This document shows, one piece after another, positions 37,160 to 47,968 of a DNA stretch of 64,000 nucleotides. The translations under genes and the position numbers were made by a program. Numbering within the stretch: the first letter of the stretch is position 1; every line of letters begins with the position of its first letter. Source of the stretch: Stigmatella erecta (GTDB lineage: Bacteria; Myxococcota; Myxococcia; Myxococcales; Myxococcaceae); assembly GCF_900111745.1 (NCBI RefSeq), contig NZ_FOIJ01000008.1, forward strand, positions 372,001 to 436,000. The letters run 5' to 3'. Under the pieces are notes generated by a model that saw nothing but the letters and a program-made list of their open reading frames with translations, was not told the DNA's origin and did not search any database.

Positions 37160-38295
37160 GCGCTTCGATCGAAACCTACCGGGCCCAGTTTCCCGTCCTC
37201 GCCCAGCAGCTCTACTTCAACCACGCGGGCGTGGCGCCCACCAGCCTTCGCGTGGCCGCCGCCGTGCGCGAGTGGATGGACGATGTGGTGCAGCACGGCG
37301 TGAAGAACGAGCGTGGGTGGGAGGCGCGGGCCGAGCATGCCCGGGGGCTGGCCGCGCGCATCATCGGCGCGGCCCCGGAGGAGATCGCCTTCGTGCGCAA
37401 CACCAGCCACGGGCTGGGGCTGGTGGCCGAAGGGCTGGACTGGCGGCCCGGGGACGAGGTGGCGGTGGCCACCTCCATCGAGTACCCCTCCAACGTGTAC
37501 CCGTGGCTCCATCTGAAGGACCGGGGGGTGGAGGTGCGGGAGATCTCCGCCCCCGAGGGCGGGGTGACGCCCGAGGCGGTGGCCGCGGCGCTCACGCCGC
37601 GCACGCGCCTGGTGGCGGTCAGCTCCGTGCAGTTCGCCAGCGGCTTCCAGACAGACCTGGAGGCCATCGGCGCGCTGTGTGAGCGCGCGGGCGTGCTGCT
37701 GTGCGTGGACGGCATCCAGAGCGTCGGCTGCACCCAGGTGGATGTGAAGCGCTGCCGGATCCACTTCCTGAGCGCCGACAGCCACAAGTGGATGCTGGGC
37801 ATCTCGGGGATTGGCTTCCTCTACGTGGACCAGGCGCTGCTGCCCCGGCTGCGGCCGGTGCTCGTGGGCTGGCGGAGCACCACGGACGCGTGGAACTTCA
37901 ACCGCTCCCACTTCGAGCTGCGCCCGGACGCGGGGCGGCTGGAGGAGGGCAGCCATGCCTTCACCGGCATCTACGCGCTGGGGGCCGCCCTGGGGCTGCT
38001 CCTGGAGGTGGGCATGCCCACCATCGAGGCCCGCATCCGGGAGTCGGTGGCCACCCTGGACGAGGGGCTGAGGGCGCTGGGCTGCACCACGGGGCCCTCG
38101 CCGGAGCACCGGGCCGGCATCCTCACCTTCGTCCCCCCGAGGGGCGAGGCGCGGACGCTGGCGGCCTGGCTGGGGGAGCGGGACGTGAGCCTCTCGCTGC
38201 GCCGGGGCCGCATCCGCCTGTCCCCTCACTTCTACACCTCGCCCGAGGATGCCGGGCGCCTCCTGCGGGAGGTGCGCGGCTTCCTCGGCAAGTGA
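37156..38295 (+). CDS. Class V aminotransferase (cysteine-desulfurase-like PLP enzyme)
   Basis: A 379-residue fold-type I PLP enzyme of the class V group. It shows FVRNTSHGLGLVAEGL, the PLP-binding VDGIQSVGCTQVDV and the lysine motif SADSHKWMLGISGIGFLY. It lacks the conserved catalytic cysteine loop that would identify a true SufS/IscS, so it may be an isopenicillin-N-epimerase-like enzyme or another aminotransferase. It starts with GTG overlapping the ELWxxDGT gene stop (GTGA) and ends 12 bases from the convergent cysK. Confidence 0.85.
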   Translation: MSASIETYRAQFPVLAQQLYFNHAGVAPTSLRVAAAVREWMDDVVQHGVKNERGWEARAEHARGLAARIIGAAPEEIAFVRNTSHGLGLVAEGLDWRPGDEVAVATSIEYPSNVYPWLHLKDRGVEVREISAPEGGVTPEAVAAALTPRTRLVAVSSVQFASGFQTDLEAIGALCERAGVLLCVDGIQSVGCTQVDVKRCRIHFLSADSHKWMLGISGIGFLYVDQALLPRLRPVLVGWRSTTDAWNFNRSHFELRPDAGRLEEGSHAFTGIYALGAALGLLLEVGMPTIEARIRESVATLDEGLRALGCTTGPSPEHRAGILTFVPPRGEARTLAAWLGERDVSLSLRRGRIRLSPHFYTSPEDAGRLLREVRGFLGK

Positions 38296-38307
38296 GCCCG
38301 GGGGAAC

Positions 38308-39219
<912 letters not shown>

Positions 39220-39253
39220 GGGGTGGGCCTCGGGATGGCGCGACTGCGCGGTT

Positions 39254-40099
39254 TCAGATGTGGAACTCCAGCTCGCCCAGATCGGAGTCGGAGCCCCGCT
39301 GGCGCACCTCGGTGCGGCGGCTGACGACGGACTGGGGGGGCACGCTCTGGGTCAGCCAGGCGTTGCCGGCGATGATGCTGCCCCGGCCGACGACGGTGTC
39401 GCCGCCCAGGATGGTGGCGTTGGCGTACACCACCACGTCGTCCTCGAGCGTGGGGTGGCGCTTGCTGTTGGCCAGGGTCTTCTGGACCACCAGCGCGCCC
39501 AGCGTCACGCCCTGGTAGATCTTCACCCCCTCGCCGATGACGGTCGTCTCGCCAATCACCACGCCGGTGCCGTGGTCGATGACGAAGCGCCGGCCGATGG
39601 TGGCCCCTGGGTGGATGTCCACCCCGGTGCGCTGGTGGGCGAACTCGGTGAGCAGGCGCGGCAGCAGCGGAAAGCCGAGCTGGTGCAGCGCGTGCGCCAC
39701 GCGGAAGATGGCGATGGCGTAGAAGCCCGGGTAGGTGAGGATGACCTCGTCCACGTTGCGCGCGGCCGGATCCGCCTCGAAGATGGCATCGGCGTCCTGC
39801 CGCAGCCAGGCATAGATGTCCGGCAGCTCCGCCATGAAGCGCTGGGGGATGGCCTCCTCGGTGCCCGGGTAGAGGGGCCGGAGCAGCTCCAGCAGCCGCA
39901 CGAGGTTGGCCTCCACGCCCAGGACATCGCGCCGGATGGCCGGAGCGGTACACTCCAGCCGCTCCGCGAAGTGGGGAAAGAGCAGGCCCAGGACCTGTTT
40001 GACGAACTCCGGGGCCGCCGTGGCGACCTCGGAGGGGAAGCACTGGCGCTGGCGGCTTTCCAGCAAGAGCGCGAGCAGCCTGTCGTGAGGGGCGTCCAT
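39254..40099 (-). CDS. cysE: Serine O-acetyltransferase
   Basis: A 281-residue enzyme that acetylates L-serine with acetyl-CoA, the first step toward cysteine. The N-terminal helical domain contains [20 protein letters not shown]. The C-terminal left-handed beta-helix has hexapeptide repeats ([40 protein letters not shown]) with the catalytic His. The product feeds CysK encoded just downstream. The C-terminal tail ends in I-type residues (LEFHI), consistent with CysK binding in the cysteine synthase complex, where the terminal Ile enters the CysK active site. Confidence 0.95.
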   Translation of the reverse strand: MDAPHDRLLALLLESRQRQCFPSEVATAAPEFVKQVLGLLFPHFAERLECTAPAIRRDVLGVEANLVRLLELLRPLYPGTEEAIPQRFMAELPDIYAWLRQDADAIFEADPAARNVDEVILTYPGFYAIAIFRVAHALHQLGFPLLPRLLTEFAHQRTGVDIHPGATIGRRFVIDHGTGVVIGETTVIGEGVKIYQGVTLGALVVQKTLANSKRHPTLEDDVVVYANATILGGDTVVGRGSIIAGNAWLTQSVPPQSVVSRRTEVRQRGSDSDLGELEFHI

Positions 40100-40219
40100 G
40101 GAAGGGGAGCGGGAGGTTACCCCATCAACGGCTGGGGGGCGGAGGTTTTTCCACTATAACGGACGGAGTTTTTGGCGGCACGCATGGCGCCAGTTTCCCC
40201 TTCCGTTGGAGGATGGGCC

Positions 40220-41872
40220 ATGGCCTTCGCTCCGTCCGCTCCGTCCTATGTCCACGGTACGAGCAGCACCGCGCTGCTGGGGGAAACCATCGGTGAGAAC
40301 CTCCGCCGGACGGTGGAGCGCCACGGGGACCGCGAAGCGCTGGTGGCGTGCTCGCAGGGCTTCCGGGCCACCTACCGGCAGCTCTGGGAGCTGACCACTC
40401 AGGCGGCGCTCGGGCTGCTGGCGCTCGGGGTGAAGAAGGGGGACCGGGTCGGGCTCTGGTCGCCCAACCGGTACGAGTGGGTGGTGGCCCAGTACGCCAT
40501 GGCGCGGGTGGGCGCCATCCTGGTGAACCTCAACCCGGCCTACAAGACTTCGGAGCTGGAGTACGCGCTGCGCCAGTCCGGCACGAGCGTGCTCTTGCTG
40601 GCGAAGGGCTTCCGCCAGACGGACTACCGGGCCATGGTGGAGGAGGTCCGCTCCCGCTGCCCGGAGCTGAAGACGCCGCTGGTGCTCGACGAGGACTGGG
40701 CGCGCCTGCTCGCCCAGGGTGCGGCGGTGCGCGCGGACACGCTGGCGGAGCGCGAGGCGTCGCTCCAGTTCGATGATGCCATCAACATCCAGTACACCTC
40801 AGGCACCACGGGTTTCCCCAAGGGCGCGACGCTGTCGCACCACAACGTGCTCAACAACGGCTTCTTCATCGGGGAGACGCTGCGCTACGGCCCCGAGGAC
40901 CGGGTGTGCATCCCCGTGCCGTTCTACCACTGCTTCGGGATGGTGATTGGCAACCTGGCGTGCACCTCCCATGGGGCGTGCATGGTCATTCCCGCGGAGG
41001 CCTTCGAGCCCCTGGCGGTGATGGAGGCGGTGCAGGCCGAGCGCTGCACGTCGCTCTATGGCGTGCCCACGATGTTCATCGCGGAGCTGGACCACCCCCG
41101 CTTCGAAGCGTTCGACTTCAGCACCCTGCGCACGGGCGTCATGGCCGGCTCGCCGTGCCCCGTGGAGGTGATGAAGAACGTGCAGGCGCGGATGAACATG
41201 CGCGAGGTGACCATCTGCTACGGGATGACGGAGACCTCGCCCGTCTCCACGCAGAGCTCGCTGGAGGACCCCCTGGACCGGCGCGTCTCCACCGTGGGGC
41301 GCGTGCACCCGCACCTGGAAATCAAGGTCGTCGATCCGGAGTCGGGCGCGGTGGTGCCCCGGGGCACCTCGGGCGAGCTGTGCACGCGGGGCTACAGCGT
41401 GATGCTCGGGTACTGGAACAACCCGGAGGCCACGCAAGCCGCGATCGATGCCGCCGGGTGGATGCACACCGGGGACCTGGCCACGCTGGATGCGGAGGGC
41501 TACGTGAAAATCGTGGGCCGCATCAAGGACATGATCATCCGGGGCGGGGAGAACGTGTCCCCGCGCGAGGTGGAGGAGTACCTCCACACCCACCCCGGGG
41601 TGAGCGAGGCCCAGGTCATCGGCGTGCCGAGCGAGAAGTACGGCGAGGAGGTGATGGCGTGGGTGAGGGCCAAGCCCGGCGTGGCGCTCACCGAGGCGGA
41701 GCTGGAGGCCTTCTGCAAGGGCCGCATCGCCACCTTCAAGATTCCCCGGTACTGGAAGTTCGTGGACACATTCCCCATGACGGTGACGGGCAAGGTCCAG
41801 AAGTTCCGGATGCGCGAGCAATCCGTGGCGGAGCTGGGGCTCCAGCGCGCCGCGGCCGTCCAGACAGCGTGA
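40220..41872 (+). CDS. Acyl-CoA synthetase (AMP-binding, FadD-like)
   Basis: A 550-residue ANL-superfamily ligase that activates a carboxylic acid, probably a fatty acid, through an acyl-adenylate to its CoA thioester. The P-loop [11 protein letters not shown] is at about 192-202; [10 protein letters not shown], the [17 protein letters not shown] core and the C-terminal lysine motif [13 protein letters not shown] are present. The start at ATG 40220 has GGAGGA six bases upstream; a longer frame to 40172 is less likely. The next gene follows after 7 bases. Confidence 0.92.
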   Translation: MAFAPSAPSYVHGTSSTALLGETIGENLRRTVERHGDREALVACSQGFRATYRQLWELTTQAALGLLALGVKKGDRVGLWSPNRYEWVVAQYAMARVGAILVNLNPAYKTSELEYALRQSGTSVLLLAKGFRQTDYRAMVEEVRSRCPELKTPLVLDEDWARLLAQGAAVRADTLAEREASLQFDDAINIQYTSGTTGFPKGATLSHHNVLNNGFFIGETLRYGPEDRVCIPVPFYHCFGMVIGNLACTSHGACMVIPAEAFEPLAVMEAVQAERCTSLYGVPTMFIAELDHPRFEAFDFSTLRTGVMAGSPCPVEVMKNVQARMNMREVTICYGMTETSPVSTQSSLEDPLDRRVSTVGRVHPHLEIKVVDPESGAVVPRGTSGELCTRGYSVMLGYWNNPEATQAAIDAAGWMHTGDLATLDAEGYVKIVGRIKDMIIRGGENVSPREVEEYLHTHPGVSEAQVIGVPSEKYGEEVMAWVRAKPGVALTEAELEAFCKGRIATFKIPRYWKFVDTFPMTVTGKVQKFRMREQSVAELGLQRAAAVQTA

Positions 41873-41879
41873 GGCCCGG

Positions 41880-42347
41880 ATGGATCCCGGCACGCTGGCC
41901 ACCTGGGGCCTTCCCGGGCTTTTCCTGATCGCCATGATGGCGGGCTCGGTGGTGCCGGTGCCCTCCGAGGCATTGCTCGTGGCCATCATCTATGGAGGCG
42001 TCGCGCCCAGCACGGCGGCCACCGTGGCCACGGTGGGCAACGTCCTCGGGGCGCTCTCGCTCTACGTGCTGGGCCAGTGGGTCTCCCGAGGGGGCGGGGG
42101 AAGGCTGGGCCGGTGGGTGGCCCGCCGCCGGGAGCGCGAAGGGCCCCGGCTGGCGCGGGCCGAGGCGTGGATGCGCGCCTGGGGCGCCCCGGTGCTCATC
42201 CTCTCGTGGATGCCCGTGGTGGGGGACGTGTTCGTGCTCGGCGCGGGCGTGGCCGGGGTCCGGCTCCTGCCCTTTCTGATCTTCACCGCGATGGGAAAGG
42301 GACTGCGGTACGGCATCGTGGCGGTGTCGGCCATGTCCGCTTTGTGA
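41880..42347 (+). CDS. YqaA/DedA-like small membrane protein
   Basis: A 155-residue inner-membrane protein with about four hydrophobic segments. VPVPSEALL near residue 25 corresponds to the Pro-x-Glu motif of the VTT/DedA superfamily, and SWMPVVGDVFVLGAG fits the conserved motif of the shorter YqaA branch. The family is linked to lipid scrambling and membrane homeostasis. It lies 7 bases after the acyl-CoA synthetase stop, so a lipid-related role in the same operon is plausible. Confidence 0.75.
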   Translation: MDPGTLATWGLPGLFLIAMMAGSVVPVPSEALLVAIIYGGVAPSTAATVATVGNVLGALSLYVLGQWVSRGGGGRLGRWVARRREREGPRLARAEAWMRAWGAPVLILSWMPVVGDVFVLGAGVAGVRLLPFLIFTAMGKGLRYGIVAVSAMSAL

Positions 42348-42504
42348 GCGCGCAAGAATTTCACCCGGATGCCACGCAACGCTTCTGGGCACTGGGCAGA
42401 TAACAAAACAAGGTGAGCCAGGCCTCGTGCCTGTTTCACCCGGAGACGTGGTGTCTCGTGCCATCCCCCTTCACCGCGCCCTGCCCAGGGTAGGAACTGA
42501 CATC

Positions 42505-44196
42505 TTGCGAATTTCCAAAACCGCCTCACGGGACGTGCTCGCCGCGGCCCTGCTCCTGCTGACGTTCGTGGCTTGTGGTACGCAACCGGAGGGGGAAGCC
42601 GAGGACACCCTGGCGTCCCAGGAGTCCGCGCTGGCCAGCGTCCGGGTGCGCCTCATGGCCGCCAACATCACCAGCGGCAACGCCCAGAGCTACGATCCCG
42701 GTCACGGCACCCGCCTCTTCCAGGGGACGGATCCGGACATCGTGATGATCCAGGAGTTCAACTACGGGGACAACTCGGCCGCGTCGATCCGGCAATTCGT
42801 GAATACGGCGTTCGGCTCCAACTTCTATTACTACCGGGAGGGGGGCGCGCAGATCCCCAACGGCGTCATCAGCCGCTACCCCATCATCGCCTCGGGCGAG
42901 TGGGATGATCCGCAGGTCGACAACCGGGACTTCGCCTACGCGCGCATCGACATCCCCGGCCCGAAGGACCTCTGGGTGGTGAGCGTCCACCTGCTCACGG
43001 CCAGCAGCAGCACGCGCAACACGGAGGCCTCCAGCCTCGTCAGCCGCATCAAGGCCAACATCCCCGTGGGGGACTACGTGGCCATCGGCGGGGACTTCAA
43101 CACCGACAGCCGCTCCGAGGCCTGCTTCTCCACGTTCTCCCAGGTGGTGGTGACGAGCAGCCCCTACCCGGCGGACAAGAACGGCAACACCAACACCAAC
43201 GCGGCGCGGGCCAAGCCGTATGATCACCTCCTCGTCAACAGCGGCCTGCGCGCCTACCAGACGTCGACCGTCATCGGCGGGAGCACCTTCGCCAACGGGC
43301 TGGTGCTGGACTCGCGCGTCTACTCCCCGCTCTCGGAGATCTCCCCCGTGCAGAGCGGGGACAGCGGCGCCACGAACATGCAGCACATGGCCATCATCAA
43401 GGACTTCCTCATCCCCAGCGACACCACCTCGGCGGGCCTCTCGGTCGGCGCGCCCAACGGGGGCGAGAGCTGGGCTGCGGGCAGCAGCCAGTCCATCACC
43501 TGGACGGCCTCGGGCGTGACGAACGTGAAGGTGGAGTACTCGCTCAACGGCGGGTCCACCTGGACCGTGCTGTCCTCCAGCACCGCGGCGTCCACGGGCC
43601 GCTACCCCTGGACGGTGCCCAGCAGCGCCACCACCACCGCCCAGGTGCGGGTGAGCGATGCGGCCAACGCGGCCCTGAGCGACACGAGCGACGCGGCCTT
43701 CTCCATCACCACGGGCGGGGGCGGCGGCACGGGCACGGTGTTCGTCAACGAGGTGCTGGCCAACGAGGCGGGCTCGGACGTGAATGGCGAGTTCGTGGAG
43801 CTGGTCAACCCGGGCAGCACCGCGGTGAGCCTCGCGGGGTGGACGCTCTCCGACGCGGCGAGCGTCCGGCACACCTTCCCGAGCGGCACGACGCTGGCCG
43901 CCGGGGCCGCGCTGGTGGTCTTCGGCGGGGCCTCGGGGATTCCGTCCGGCATTCAGGCCGTGGCGGCCTCCACGGGCACGCTGGGCCTGTCCAACAGCGG
44001 GGACACCGTGACGGTGAAGAACAGCGCGGGCACGGTGGTGGACACCGCCACGCTGAGCTCCGCCCTCTGTGGCACGGACGGGGTCTCGGCCAACCGCAGC
44101 CCGGATGGCAGCAGCAGCGGCGCCTTCGTGCTGCACACCGGCCTGTCGGGGACGGGCTCCTCACCGGGCAAGAGGGCAAGCGGGGCCAGCTTCTAG
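42505..44196 (+). CDS. Secreted endonuclease/exonuclease/phosphatase-family lipoprotein with lamin-tail domain
   Basis: The protein has a lipoprotein-like signal (LLLLTFVACG). Next comes an EEP (DNase I-like) domain with VRLMAANITSGN, PDIVMIQEFNY (Glu metal ligand), GGDFNTDS and KPYDHLLVN. An Ig-like module (WSYSLNGGS type, VEYSLNGGSTW) follows, then a lamin-tail domain VFVNEVLANE..EFVELVNPG..LAGWTLSD. EEP plus LTD is known from secreted bacterial nucleases. The usual final SDH motif reads MQH here (MQHMAIIKDF), so activity is uncertain. The TTG start at 42505 gives a compact signal peptide; GTG at 42427 is the longer alternative. Confidence 0.8.
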   Translation: MRISKTASRDVLAAALLLLTFVACGTQPEGEAEDTLASQESALASVRVRLMAANITSGNAQSYDPGHGTRLFQGTDPDIVMIQEFNYGDNSAASIRQFVNTAFGSNFYYYREGGAQIPNGVISRYPIIASGEWDDPQVDNRDFAYARIDIPGPKDLWVVSVHLLTASSSTRNTEASSLVSRIKANIPVGDYVAIGGDFNTDSRSEACFSTFSQVVVTSSPYPADKNGNTNTNAARAKPYDHLLVNSGLRAYQTSTVIGGSTFANGLVLDSRVYSPLSEISPVQSGDSGATNMQHMAIIKDFLIPSDTTSAGLSVGAPNGGESWAAGSSQSITWTASGVTNVKVEYSLNGGSTWTVLSSSTAASTGRYPWTVPSSATTTAQVRVSDAANAALSDTSDAAFSITTGGGGGTGTVFVNEVLANEAGSDVNGEFVELVNPGSTAVSLAGWTLSDAASVRHTFPSGTTLAAGAALVVFGGASGIPSGIQAVAASTGTLGLSNSGDTVTVKNSAGTVVDTATLSSALCGTDGVSANRSPDGSSSGAFVLHTGLSGTGSSPGKRASGASF

Positions 44197-44284
44197 GGCC
44201 GTTCCGGGCAGGAGGGCCGCCGCAAACTGGAACCGGGGAAGGACGGGTGTTAACTGCCTCGTTCCATCCTTTTCGGGAGCCTGC

Positions 44285-46417
44285 TTGAACGCCCTCCTCC
44301 TGGCCGTCGCGCTTGCCGCTGCTCCACAGCCGAAGGCGCCCCCTCCGGCCCCCGCCAGCACGCCCCTGGAGGCGAAGGACTTCCTCCAGTCGCGCTCCAA
44401 GAACATCGCCATCGCGCGCCTCTTCGCGCCCGGGGTGGCGTCCCTGCCGGCCGACGAGAAGCGGGTCCTCTGGAACCTGACGCTCGCCGCCCACGCGGGC
44501 CAGGACATCGCCTACGACCAGCTCGGCTGGCGGCTGGTGGCCGTCAAGCGGCTCCTGGAGAACGTCTACCTCTTCGGCAAGGAGGGGCAGGGGGGCCCGG
44601 GCCTGTTCGACAAGCGGCTCACGGCCTACCTGGAGCGCTTCTACGGGCACATGGGCAACCATGACCATGTGACGGGCCAGAAGTTCGTCCCGGAGTTCAC
44701 CGCCGGGGAGCTGGAGGCCGCGGCCGTGCGGGCCTTCCGCGCCGGCGCGGCGTTCGGGGTGAAGGACGAGGTGGCGCTCCGGGCCTGGCTGGTGGAGCTG
44801 CGGCCGACGATCTTCGATGCCTCCTTCGAGCCCGCCCTCACGTCCAAGTCCCCCCCGGCAGGCCAGGACATGGTCACCGCCTCGGCGAATACCGCCTATG
44901 GGCCCGGGGTGACGCTGGCGGACGTGCGGGACTTCAAGGAGAAGTACCCGCTCAACAGCCGGCTGGTGAAGGAGAACGGCAAGCTGGTGGAGCAGGTGTT
45001 CCGCACCGGGGCGGCCAAGATTCCCCCGGGGCTGTACGCGGTGGAGCTGGGGCGTGTCACCGCCCACCTGGAAGAGGCGATGAAGTCCGCCCCCAAGGAC
45101 CAGAAGGCCGTGCTGGGCAAGCTGGTGCGCTACTTCGAGACGGGCAACCCCAAGGACTGGGACGCCTTCAACATCGCCTGGCTGAAGGCCAACCCCCGCG
45201 TGGACGCCACGATGGGCTTCGTCGAGACGTACGTGGATCCGCTGGGCCAGAAGGGCCTGTGGGAGGCGCTCATCAACTACCGGGATCCGCAGGAGAACCG
45301 GGTGATGGAGCTCATCGGCAAGCGGGCGCAGTACTTCGAGGAGCGGATGCCCTGGCCGCAGGCCTACAAGCGCAAGAAGGTGTCGCTGCCGGTGGCCAAG
45401 GCCATTCACCTGGTGGCCACCTACCCGCAGCCCCCCGCGGGCATCAACCTGCCCAACGAGCAGCACATCCGCGAGAAGTACGGCAGCAAGAGCGTGATGG
45501 TGGCCAACGTCATGGAGGCGGCCTCGGCGCTGCGCCGGCTCCCGCTGGCGCTCGAGTTCTCCCGGACGCCCGAGGACCGGGCCCAGGCCGCGAAGCACTC
45601 CGCCACCGCGCGCAAGTGGCTGGTGGCCTTCCACGAGGTGCTCGGCCATGCCTCCGGGCAGGTGGACAAGAAGCTGGGAAAGCAGCCGCCCTCGCGCTTC
45701 CTCAAGGAGTACGACAACACGCTGGAGGAGGCCCGGGCGGACCTGGTGGCGCTCTGGCACGCCTTTGATCCGTCCCTGGCCGAGCTGTCCCCGGAGCACG
45801 AGCAGGTGGCCCAGCAGATGTACCGGGACTTCCTCGTGGAGGGGCTCACCAACCTGCAGCGCGTGGAGAAGGGCAACGCCTTCGAGGAGGACCACCAGCG
45901 CGGCCACCACATGACCGTGAACTTCCTCATCGAGAAGGGCGCGGTGAAGCAGACGGTGGAGGGCGGCCGCACCTACTGGACGGTGGTGGACTTCAAGAAG
46001 ATGCGCGAGGCGGTGGGCGAGCTGCTCTCGAAGCTGATGGTCATCAAGGCCACCGGGGACTACGAGGGCATCCGCACCCTGGTGACCCAGAAGGGCATCC
46101 AGTTCGACCCGAAGCTCCGGGATGAAGTCGCCGCGCGCGTGAAGGCCGCGGATGTCCCCTCGGTGCTCTTCCTCACCGCGCCGCGCCTCGTGCCCGTCCT
46201 CGATGACCGGCGCCGGGTGGTGGACGTGAAGGTGGAGTCCACCCAGGGCTTCATCGAGCAGCACCTCGAGCGCAGCGTGCTCGGCCGGCTTCCGCCCGCG
46301 GAGGCCTCCGCGGCCGCCGCCCGCCTGGCCAGTGCGCCGGAGACATTGAAGGACATGTATCGCAAGCTCCCACAGGTTCCCGGCGAGCTGCCGGCGAAGG
46401 CGCCCGCGGTTCCCTGA
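44285..46417 (+). CDS. Secreted dipeptidyl-peptidase III-like zinc peptidase (family M49)
   Basis: A 710-residue protein beginning at TTG 44285, with GGGAG seven bases upstream, and a short signal peptide (LLLAVALAAAP). It carries the M49 zinc motif FHEVLGHASGQ (His450, Glu451, His455) and the second motif EEARADLVALW (Glu481/482), which supplies the third zinc ligand. Length matches DPP III, which removes dipeptides from the N-terminus of short peptides. Export to the periplasm or outside would suit degradation of prey or matrix peptides. The longer frame to 44069 overlaps the nuclease gene and is rejected. Confidence 0.9.
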   Translation: MNALLLAVALAAAPQPKAPPPAPASTPLEAKDFLQSRSKNIAIARLFAPGVASLPADEKRVLWNLTLAAHAGQDIAYDQLGWRLVAVKRLLENVYLFGKEGQGGPGLFDKRLTAYLERFYGHMGNHDHVTGQKFVPEFTAGELEAAAVRAFRAGAAFGVKDEVALRAWLVELRPTIFDASFEPALTSKSPPAGQDMVTASANTAYGPGVTLADVRDFKEKYPLNSRLVKENGKLVEQVFRTGAAKIPPGLYAVELGRVTAHLEEAMKSAPKDQKAVLGKLVRYFETGNPKDWDAFNIAWLKANPRVDATMGFVETYVDPLGQKGLWEALINYRDPQENRVMELIGKRAQYFEERMPWPQAYKRKKVSLPVAKAIHLVATYPQPPAGINLPNEQHIREKYGSKSVMVANVMEAASALRRLPLALEFSRTPEDRAQAAKHSATARKWLVAFHEVLGHASGQVDKKLGKQPPSRFLKEYDNTLEEARADLVALWHAFDPSLAELSPEHEQVAQQMYRDFLVEGLTNLQRVEKGNAFEEDHQRGHHMTVNFLIEKGAVKQTVEGGRTYWTVVDFKKMREAVGELLSKLMVIKATGDYEGIRTLVTQKGIQFDPKLRDEVAARVKAADVPSVLFLTAPRLVPVLDDRRRVVDVKVESTQGFIEQHLERSVLGRLPPAEASAAAARLASAPETLKDMYRKLPQVPGELPAKAPAVP

Positions 46418-46556
46418 AGGGAGCAAGGAAGGGCTCGATGGGCGCCTTCCTGGAAGCTGGACCTCGGGCAGGGGTGTTCAGGACCGAACGCAGGGGCGGC
46501 ATGTGGATTGCTGTTGCCCGGCGAGCGTCACGAACCCGCTGCCGAGGATTCACGGG

Positions 46557-46760
46557 ATGGCCTCAGATGCGTTTGACAAGGACCTCCAGGGGAAGCCGTT
46601 CCTCCTCGCCCTCCAGCCCAAGCCGTGCCGCTGGGCCGCCGAGGCCCGGCGCTTGAGCGAGCTGCTGGCGCGGCACCGTGAGCCCGAGGGGAGCAGGACC
46701 CGCCCCTTCGAGGACCTGGACAGCATCTGGCGGGACGAGGAGCCGCTCCACTCCTGGTAG
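46557..46760 (+). CDS. Small hypothetical protein
   Basis: A 67-residue frame with GAGGA nine bases before ATG. It is charged, with no signal peptide, membrane segment or motif I recognise (starts MASDAFDKDLQGKPFLLALQ; ends with a Trp). It ends 9 bases from the convergent AI-2E permease stop. It may be a real small gene or chance. Confidence 0.4.
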   Translation: MASDAFDKDLQGKPFLLALQPKPCRWAAEARRLSELLARHREPEGSRTRPFEDLDSIWRDEEPLHSW

Positions 46761-46769
46761 CGCGCGCCC

Positions 46770-47873
46770 TTACACGGGAGGGGTGGGCGGCGCCGCGGCC
46801 TTCGGGGAGGTCCGGCCGTAGTCCCGCTCGTAGATGCGCACGACCGCCAGGAAGAAGGCGACGATGAGGGGCCCGAGCAGGAGCCCCACGGTGCCGAAGG
46901 CGGCCAGGCCTCCCAGCAGGGCGAAGAAGATGATGGCCCCGTGCATGTCCATGCCCCGCTTGGCCAGCAGCGGCTTGACGATGTTGTCCACGAGCCCCAC
47001 CACCACCACGCCCCAGATGGCCAGGAAGAGCGCGGCCCAGGGGTGCCCGGTGATGAGCAGCAGCAGGGCCGCGACGAAGCACACCACGGCCGCGCCGATG
47101 GCGGGGATGAGCGCCAGGAAGAACGTCACCGCGGCGAAGAAGAAGGGCACCGGCACCCGGGTGATGAGGTAGCCCACCAGGGCGGCGATGGCCTGGACTC
47201 CCGCCGTGACGGCCGACGACACCAGCACGGCGATGGTGACGTGGCGGAACTCCAAGAGGAGCTCCGTGGTCTGCCCGCGCTTGAGGGGCACGACGCTCTC
47301 GAGCCAATCGACGAGCCGCTTGCCATCCACCAGAAGGAAAAAGAAGGCGATGAGCATCATCGTCGTCTGAAAGGCGAAGGAGCCCGTGGCGGCCACCACG
47401 CCCGTGACGGCCCGGGCGGCGGTGCCCCCGGTGCTGCTCACCTGCTGCTGGAGCTTGTCGTCCAGATTGAGCTCCTCGATGGCGAAGCGGTCGAGGAGGC
47501 CCTGGACGGGCTTGCGCACCGCGCCGGGCAGCTGGTTCACCAGCCCATCCATGCCCTCCGTCCGCAGCGTCTCGCTGACGTAGCGCACCCCGTCGGCGGC
47601 CTCGGAGACCAGGAAGGCGGTGAAGCCGGTGAGCGGCAGCAGCAGGGCGATGATGACCCCGAAGCACAGCAGGCCCGCCGACAGGTTGTTGCGGCCCCGC
47701 AGCAGCCGGGTGAGCCGCTTGTGGGTGCCGTAAAGGGCCCCGGCCAGCACCGCCGCCAGGAAGAAGCCGTTGGCGAACGGCCAGACCACCACGCCGAGCA
47801 AGAGGATGGAGAGGAGGATGAGGCCGGTGAAGACCCGCCGGGCGACGAGATCCGAAGTCATGGGCCAGGACAT
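46770..47873 (-). CDS. AI-2E family transporter (PerM-like permease), copy 1
   Basis: A 367-residue inner-membrane protein with about eight hydrophobic segments. It has the family's conserved LIPAIGAAVVCFVAALLLL and the C-terminal LLGGLAAFGTVGLLLGPLIV. Some relatives export autoinducer-2 or Na+/H+; the true substrate is unknown. It is closely related in protein and DNA to the gene at 58856-60031. The start may be ATG 47873 or 47861. Confidence 0.9.
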   Translation of the reverse strand: MSWPMTSDLVARRVFTGLILLSILLLGVVVWPFANGFFLAAVLAGALYGTHKRLTRLLRGRNNLSAGLLCFGVIIALLLPLTGFTAFLVSEAADGVRYVSETLRTEGMDGLVNQLPGAVRKPVQGLLDRFAIEELNLDDKLQQQVSSTGGTAARAVTGVVAATGSFAFQTTMMLIAFFFLLVDGKRLVDWLESVVPLKRGQTTELLLEFRHVTIAVLVSSAVTAGVQAIAALVGYLITRVPVPFFFAAVTFFLALIPAIGAAVVCFVAALLLLITGHPWAALFLAIWGVVVVGLVDNIVKPLLAKRGMDMHGAIIFFALLGGLAAFGTVGLLLGPLIVAFFLAVVRIYERDYGRTSPKAAAPPTPPV

Positions 47874-47968
47874 TACGGGGCCTGCTCCGGGACGGAAGAG
47901 GAGAAATGGCCCGGTGCGCTGACTTCCTCACGCTGGTGGCGCGCCAAAGGACGGGTAGAGTGGACCCG

